The notes beneath the pieces were generated by a model. The model did no database searches, was not told where the DNA came from, and saw only the letters and a program-made list of their open reading frames with translations. Shown here piece by piece: positions 7,495 through 9,416 of a DNA stretch of 9,416 bases. Position 1 is the first letter of the stretch; each line of letters begins with the position of its first letter. This DNA is from Phascolarctobacterium sp. (GTDB lineage Bacteria > Bacillota > Negativicutes > Acidaminococcales > Acidaminococcaceae), in the NCBI GenBank assembly GCA_019417125.1, contig DXVZ01000125.1, positions 3,658 through 13,073 on the forward strand, read 5' to 3'. The position numbers and the translations under genes are program-made.

Positions 7495-7553
7495 AGTAAA
7501 AAGGCAAAACAAAAGCACTTGCATCTGGCTAAGCCTGAATACAAGTGCTTTTG
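7495..7553 (-). terminator. Rho-independent terminator of fba
   Basis: A perfect 12-bp stem pairs 7510-7521 with 7542-7553, around a 20-nt loop that contains a small internal GGC/GCC pairing. On the - strand the stem is followed by a long T-rich run (TTTTGCCTTTTTACTTTTTA). It begins about 20 nt after the fba stop and separates fba transcription from the phosphatase gene downstream. Confidence 0.88.
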
Positions 7554-7572
7554 CTTAATTTAATAAAGTTTA

Positions 7573-8502
7573 TTACAGTTTGCCGCTGCTGTTCAGTACG
7601 TCGCGCATTTTGTGGATTACCATTTGTTTAATGGCTTCGCGCGCAGGTTTTAAGTATTGGCGCGGGTCGAAATCTGCGGGGTGTTCGTACATATATTTGC
7701 GGATAGAAGCGGTCATGGCAAGGCGCAGGTCGGTATCAATGTTAATTTTGCAAACGCCAAATTTGCCTGCTTTTAAAAGCATATCTTCGGGCACTCCCTG
7801 TGCGCCGTCCAGTTTGCCGCCATATTTGTTGCATTCTTCAACAAACTGGGGGATAACGGTGGAAGCGCCATGCAGTACTAGTGGGAAGCCCGGCAGCATA
7901 TTGGTGATTTTTTCCAAACGTGCAAAATCAAGTTCCGGTTTGCCTTTAAATTTATAAGCGCCGTGGCTGGTGCCGATGGCGATAGCCAGGGAATCGACGC
8001 CGGTGCGTTCTACAAATTCCACCGCCTGGTCCGGGTCGGTGTAGGTAGCGTCTTTAGTATTTACCTTAACGGCGTCTTCAACACCGGCAAGGCGGCCGAG
8101 TTCAGCTTCTACAACGACGCCTTTGTTGTGTGCGTAGTCAACAACACGTTTGGTCAGTTCAATGTTTTCTTCAAACGGGTGCTTGCTGCCGTCAATCATA
8201 ACGGAGGTAAAACCGCCGTCGACGCAGGCTTTGCAAATTTCAAAATCTTCGCCGTGGTCAAGGTGCAGGCAGATAGGCAGGCCGGTGTCTTCAACGGCTG
8301 CTTCAACAAGTTTCATTAAATAAATGTGGCTGGCGTATTTGCGTGCGCCTGCGGAAACCTGCAAAATCAAAGGCGATTGCTCCTCTTTGGCGGCAGATAC
8401 GATGCCCTGTATAATTTCCATATTATTGACATTAAATGCGCCAACAGCGTAATGTCCTTCGTAGGCTTTTTTAAACATTTCGGTAGATGTTACTAATGGC
8501 AT
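7573..8502 (-). CDS. fba: Class II fructose-1,6-bisphosphate aldolase
   Basis: Zinc-dependent aldolase that reversibly cleaves fructose 1,6-bisphosphate to dihydroxyacetone phosphate and glyceraldehyde 3-phosphate in glycolysis and gluconeogenesis. The protein has 309 residues, normal for the FbaA-like class II enzymes of Firmicutes. It opens with the typical STEMFKKAYEGHYAVGAFNV. Catalytic Asp82 and zinc ligand His83 lie in HLDHGEDFE, Glu134 in VEAELG, zinc ligands His180 in GTSHGAY and His211 in LHGAS, and NIDTD (254-258) supplies substrate-phosphate contacts. Tagatose-bisphosphate aldolase is the nearest alternative. The sequence and the absence of galactitol or tagatose genes favour fructose bisphosphate. 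A ribosome-binding site AAAGGAG lies 9 nt before the ATG. Its own promoter and terminator suggest it can be transcribed as a single gene, with possible read-through from the rluA-type gene. Confidence 0.96.
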   Translation of the reverse strand: MPLVTSTEMFKKAYEGHYAVGAFNVNNMEIIQGIVSAAKEEQSPLILQVSAGARKYASHIYLMKLVEAAVEDTGLPICLHLDHGEDFEICKACVDGGFTSVMIDGSKHPFEENIELTKRVVDYAHNKGVVVEAELGRLAGVEDAVKVNTKDATYTDPDQAVEFVERTGVDSLAIAIGTSHGAYKFKGKPELDFARLEKITNMLPGFPLVLHGASTVIPQFVEECNKYGGKLDGAQGVPEDMLLKAGKFGVCKINIDTDLRLAMTASIRKYMYEHPADFDPRQYLKPAREAIKQMVIHKMRDVLNSSGKL

Positions 8503-8537
8503 TTGCTACAACTCCTTTGCAAGAATTTTATAAGTTA

Positions 8538-8546
8538 ATTATAGCA
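8538..8546 (-). promoter_or_regulatory. Extended -10 promoter of fba
   Basis: The - strand reads TGCTATAAT (8546-8538), a perfect -10 hexamer with the TGn extension. It is placed about 35 nt before the fba ATG, so the leader would be only about 28 nt. No good -35 hexamer is visible at 16-18 nt spacing (TACTAA at 17), which fits an extended -10 promoter or one that needs an activator. It lies in the 58-nt gap after the rluA-type gene. Confidence 0.65.
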
Positions 8547-8560
8547 TACTATATTGATAT

Positions 8561-9208
8561 TTAGTATATAATTTTACGCAAATCATCGGGAAGCGCGGCG
8601 GAAATTTCTAAAATTTTGCCGGTAACAGGATGCGTAAATTTTAAAAACCAGGCGTGCAGGGCGTGGCGGCTTTGGGACCCGGGTGTGCCGTAAAGGTTAT
8701 CGTTATACAGCGGGCAGCCGATGTGTGCAAGGTGTACGCGTATCTGGTGCGTGCGTCCGGTAAACAGCGTCAGTTCCAGCAGTGCTTTATTTTTGTTGGC
8801 ATAAAGCACACGGTAATCAGTACGGGCGTATTTGCCGCTTTCACTTATACAGCGCTCGATAATGCTGCCTTCCTTGCGGGCGATGGGGGCTTCAATGCTG
8901 CCCTGCTGCGCAGGCGGCAGCGCGTTTGTGATGCCAAGGTATTTTTTTATCATTTGCTGTTGTGAAAGCAAAAATTGCAGGTGCGGCTGCTTGGCAAAGA
9001 TGACAAGCCCGGAGGTGTTGCGGTCAAGCCGCGATACCGGGTGCAGGCCGCTATTGATGCCGTGTGCTTCGTAATAATTTTTAACGTAGTTGTACAGCGT
9101 GCCTTCGCCTTCTTTAACAGTTGGGTGCACCAGCATGCCCGCAGGTTTATTGATAATAAGCAGGTAAGCGTCTTCGTAATAAATGGTGCCGTTTCCTAAA
9201 GTAAACAT
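8561..9208 (-). CDS. RluA-family RNA pseudouridine synthase, short form without S4 domain
   Basis: Predicted to isomerise specific uridines to pseudouridine in rRNA or tRNA. Catalytic Asp62 lies in the family signature HPVSRLDRNTSGLVIFAK (56-73). KPAGMLVHP (21-29) is the usual first catalytic-domain motif, and GRTHQIRVHLAHIG (151-164) and the HALHAWFLKFTHP region (182-194) complete the fold. At 215 residues it is much shorter than RluD-type proteins (about 300-325). The catalytic domain starts almost at residue 1, so the N-terminal S4 RNA-binding domain is absent. The ATG overlaps the upstream stop as TAATG and no clear ribosome-binding site precedes it, so translation is probably coupled to the small upstream gene. 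The modified position cannot be told from sequence; RluA- or RluD-like activity are both possible. Confidence 0.92.
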   Translation of the reverse strand: MFTLGNGTIYYEDAYLLIINKPAGMLVHPTVKEGEGTLYNYVKNYYEAHGINSGLHPVSRLDRNTSGLVIFAKQPHLQFLLSQQQMIKKYLGITNALPPAQQGSIEAPIARKEGSIIERCISESGKYARTDYRVLYANKNKALLELTLFTGRTHQIRVHLAHIGCPLYNDNLYGTPGSQSRHALHAWFLKFTHPVTGKILEISAALPDDLRKIIY

Positions 9209-9396
9209 TAGTGTTTTACCGTGTTTTCGCCAACAAAGGTTATGCTGTCCAGCTTTTGTTTTACCTGCGCGCGGATATTGCCAAGGTAAGCTTCGTAAAG
9301 TTCTTTCTGTTCAATCAGTTCGCCTTCGGTCAGCCCTTCGGTACGTTTTTTGGCTGCCAAAAAGTTAATGCGTGCAATCATTTCTTTCATTTCCAT
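9208..9396 (-). CDS. DUF896 (YnzC-like) small cytoplasmic protein
   Basis: A 62-residue protein with the family pattern IARINFLAAKKRTEGLTEGE, then EQKELYEAYLGNIRAQVKQKL. It resembles Bacillus subtilis YnzC, a small two-helix protein whose role is, as far as I know, not firmly established (the related B. subtilis YneA-operon protein YnzC has been linked only loosely to the SOS region). It is charged and predicted to be helical, with no signal peptide or membrane segment. AGGAGG (9412-9407) lies 10 nt before the ATG at 9396. Further in-frame ATGs at 9390 and 9381 are less well spaced. It is followed by the pseudouridine synthase gene through a TAATG junction. The right edge of the window cuts the upstream region, so its promoter and any earlier operon gene are not visible. 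Confidence 0.88.
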   Translation of the reverse strand: MEMKEMIARINFLAAKKRTEGLTEGELIEQKELYEAYLGNIRAQVKQKLDSITFVGENTVKH

Positions 9397-9416
9397 AAAA
9401 AATCGTCCTCCTGTAT

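Noticed and set aside
1..9416. Search for CRISPR arrays, tRNA genes, insertion sequences, phage or defence-type modules
   Set aside because: No spaced direct repeats, tRNA-like folds, transposase motifs or unusual gene clusters were seen; all long conserved frames are assigned to housekeeping families.

Overview
The window carries most of a tryptophan biosynthesis operon on the + strand (1-5958), facing four - strand genes across a shared terminator: a secreted metallophosphatase, a class II fructose-bisphosphate aldolase, an RluA-family pseudouridine synthase and a DUF896/YnzC-type small protein. Base composition is roughly balanced, Shine-Dalgarno sequences are strong, genes are tightly packed and terminators are classical. 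The aldolase, the DUF896 protein and the TrpA and TrpC sequence variants all look like Firmicutes. A Negativicutes or Clostridia gut-type anaerobe is my best guess, but this is inferred from remembered protein resemblance only.

Region 1 (1-5958, +): trpE (5' end outside the window), trpG, trpD, trpC, trpF, trpB, trpA. Together these cover every step from chorismate to tryptophan. TrpE and TrpG form anthranilate synthase, TrpD adds the phosphoribosyl group, TrpF isomerises, TrpC closes the indole ring, and TrpA and TrpB make tryptophan. All junctions are short or overlapping (ATGA at trpE/trpG, 26 nt before trpD, 7 nt, 2 nt, about 5 nt, then an 8-nt overlap at trpB/trpA), so this is one polycistronic unit. 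Its promoter and any attenuator or T-box lie left of the window. The seven enzymes contain a single tryptophan in about 1,970 residues.

Region 2 (5959-6074): a convergent intergenic stretch with a 14-bp hairpin that can terminate transcription from both sides.

Region 3 (6075-7391, -): an exported PAP-like metallophosphoesterase, with its own candidate promoter just downstream of the aldolase terminator. Region 4 (7573-8502, -): the glycolytic/gluconeogenic aldolase fba, with an extended -10 promoter and a strong terminator. Region 5 (8561-9396, -): the DUF896 gene and the rluA-type gene, joined by a TAATG stop/start.

No mobile elements, CRISPR arrays, RNA genes or unusual defence-like systems were seen. 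The window is mainly housekeeping and I find no convincing undescribed system. The items most worth a second look are the Asp-to-Glu change at the TrpA catalytic position, the near absence of tryptophan in the trp enzymes, the atypical metal motifs of the secreted phosphatase, and the dyad over the fba promoter.
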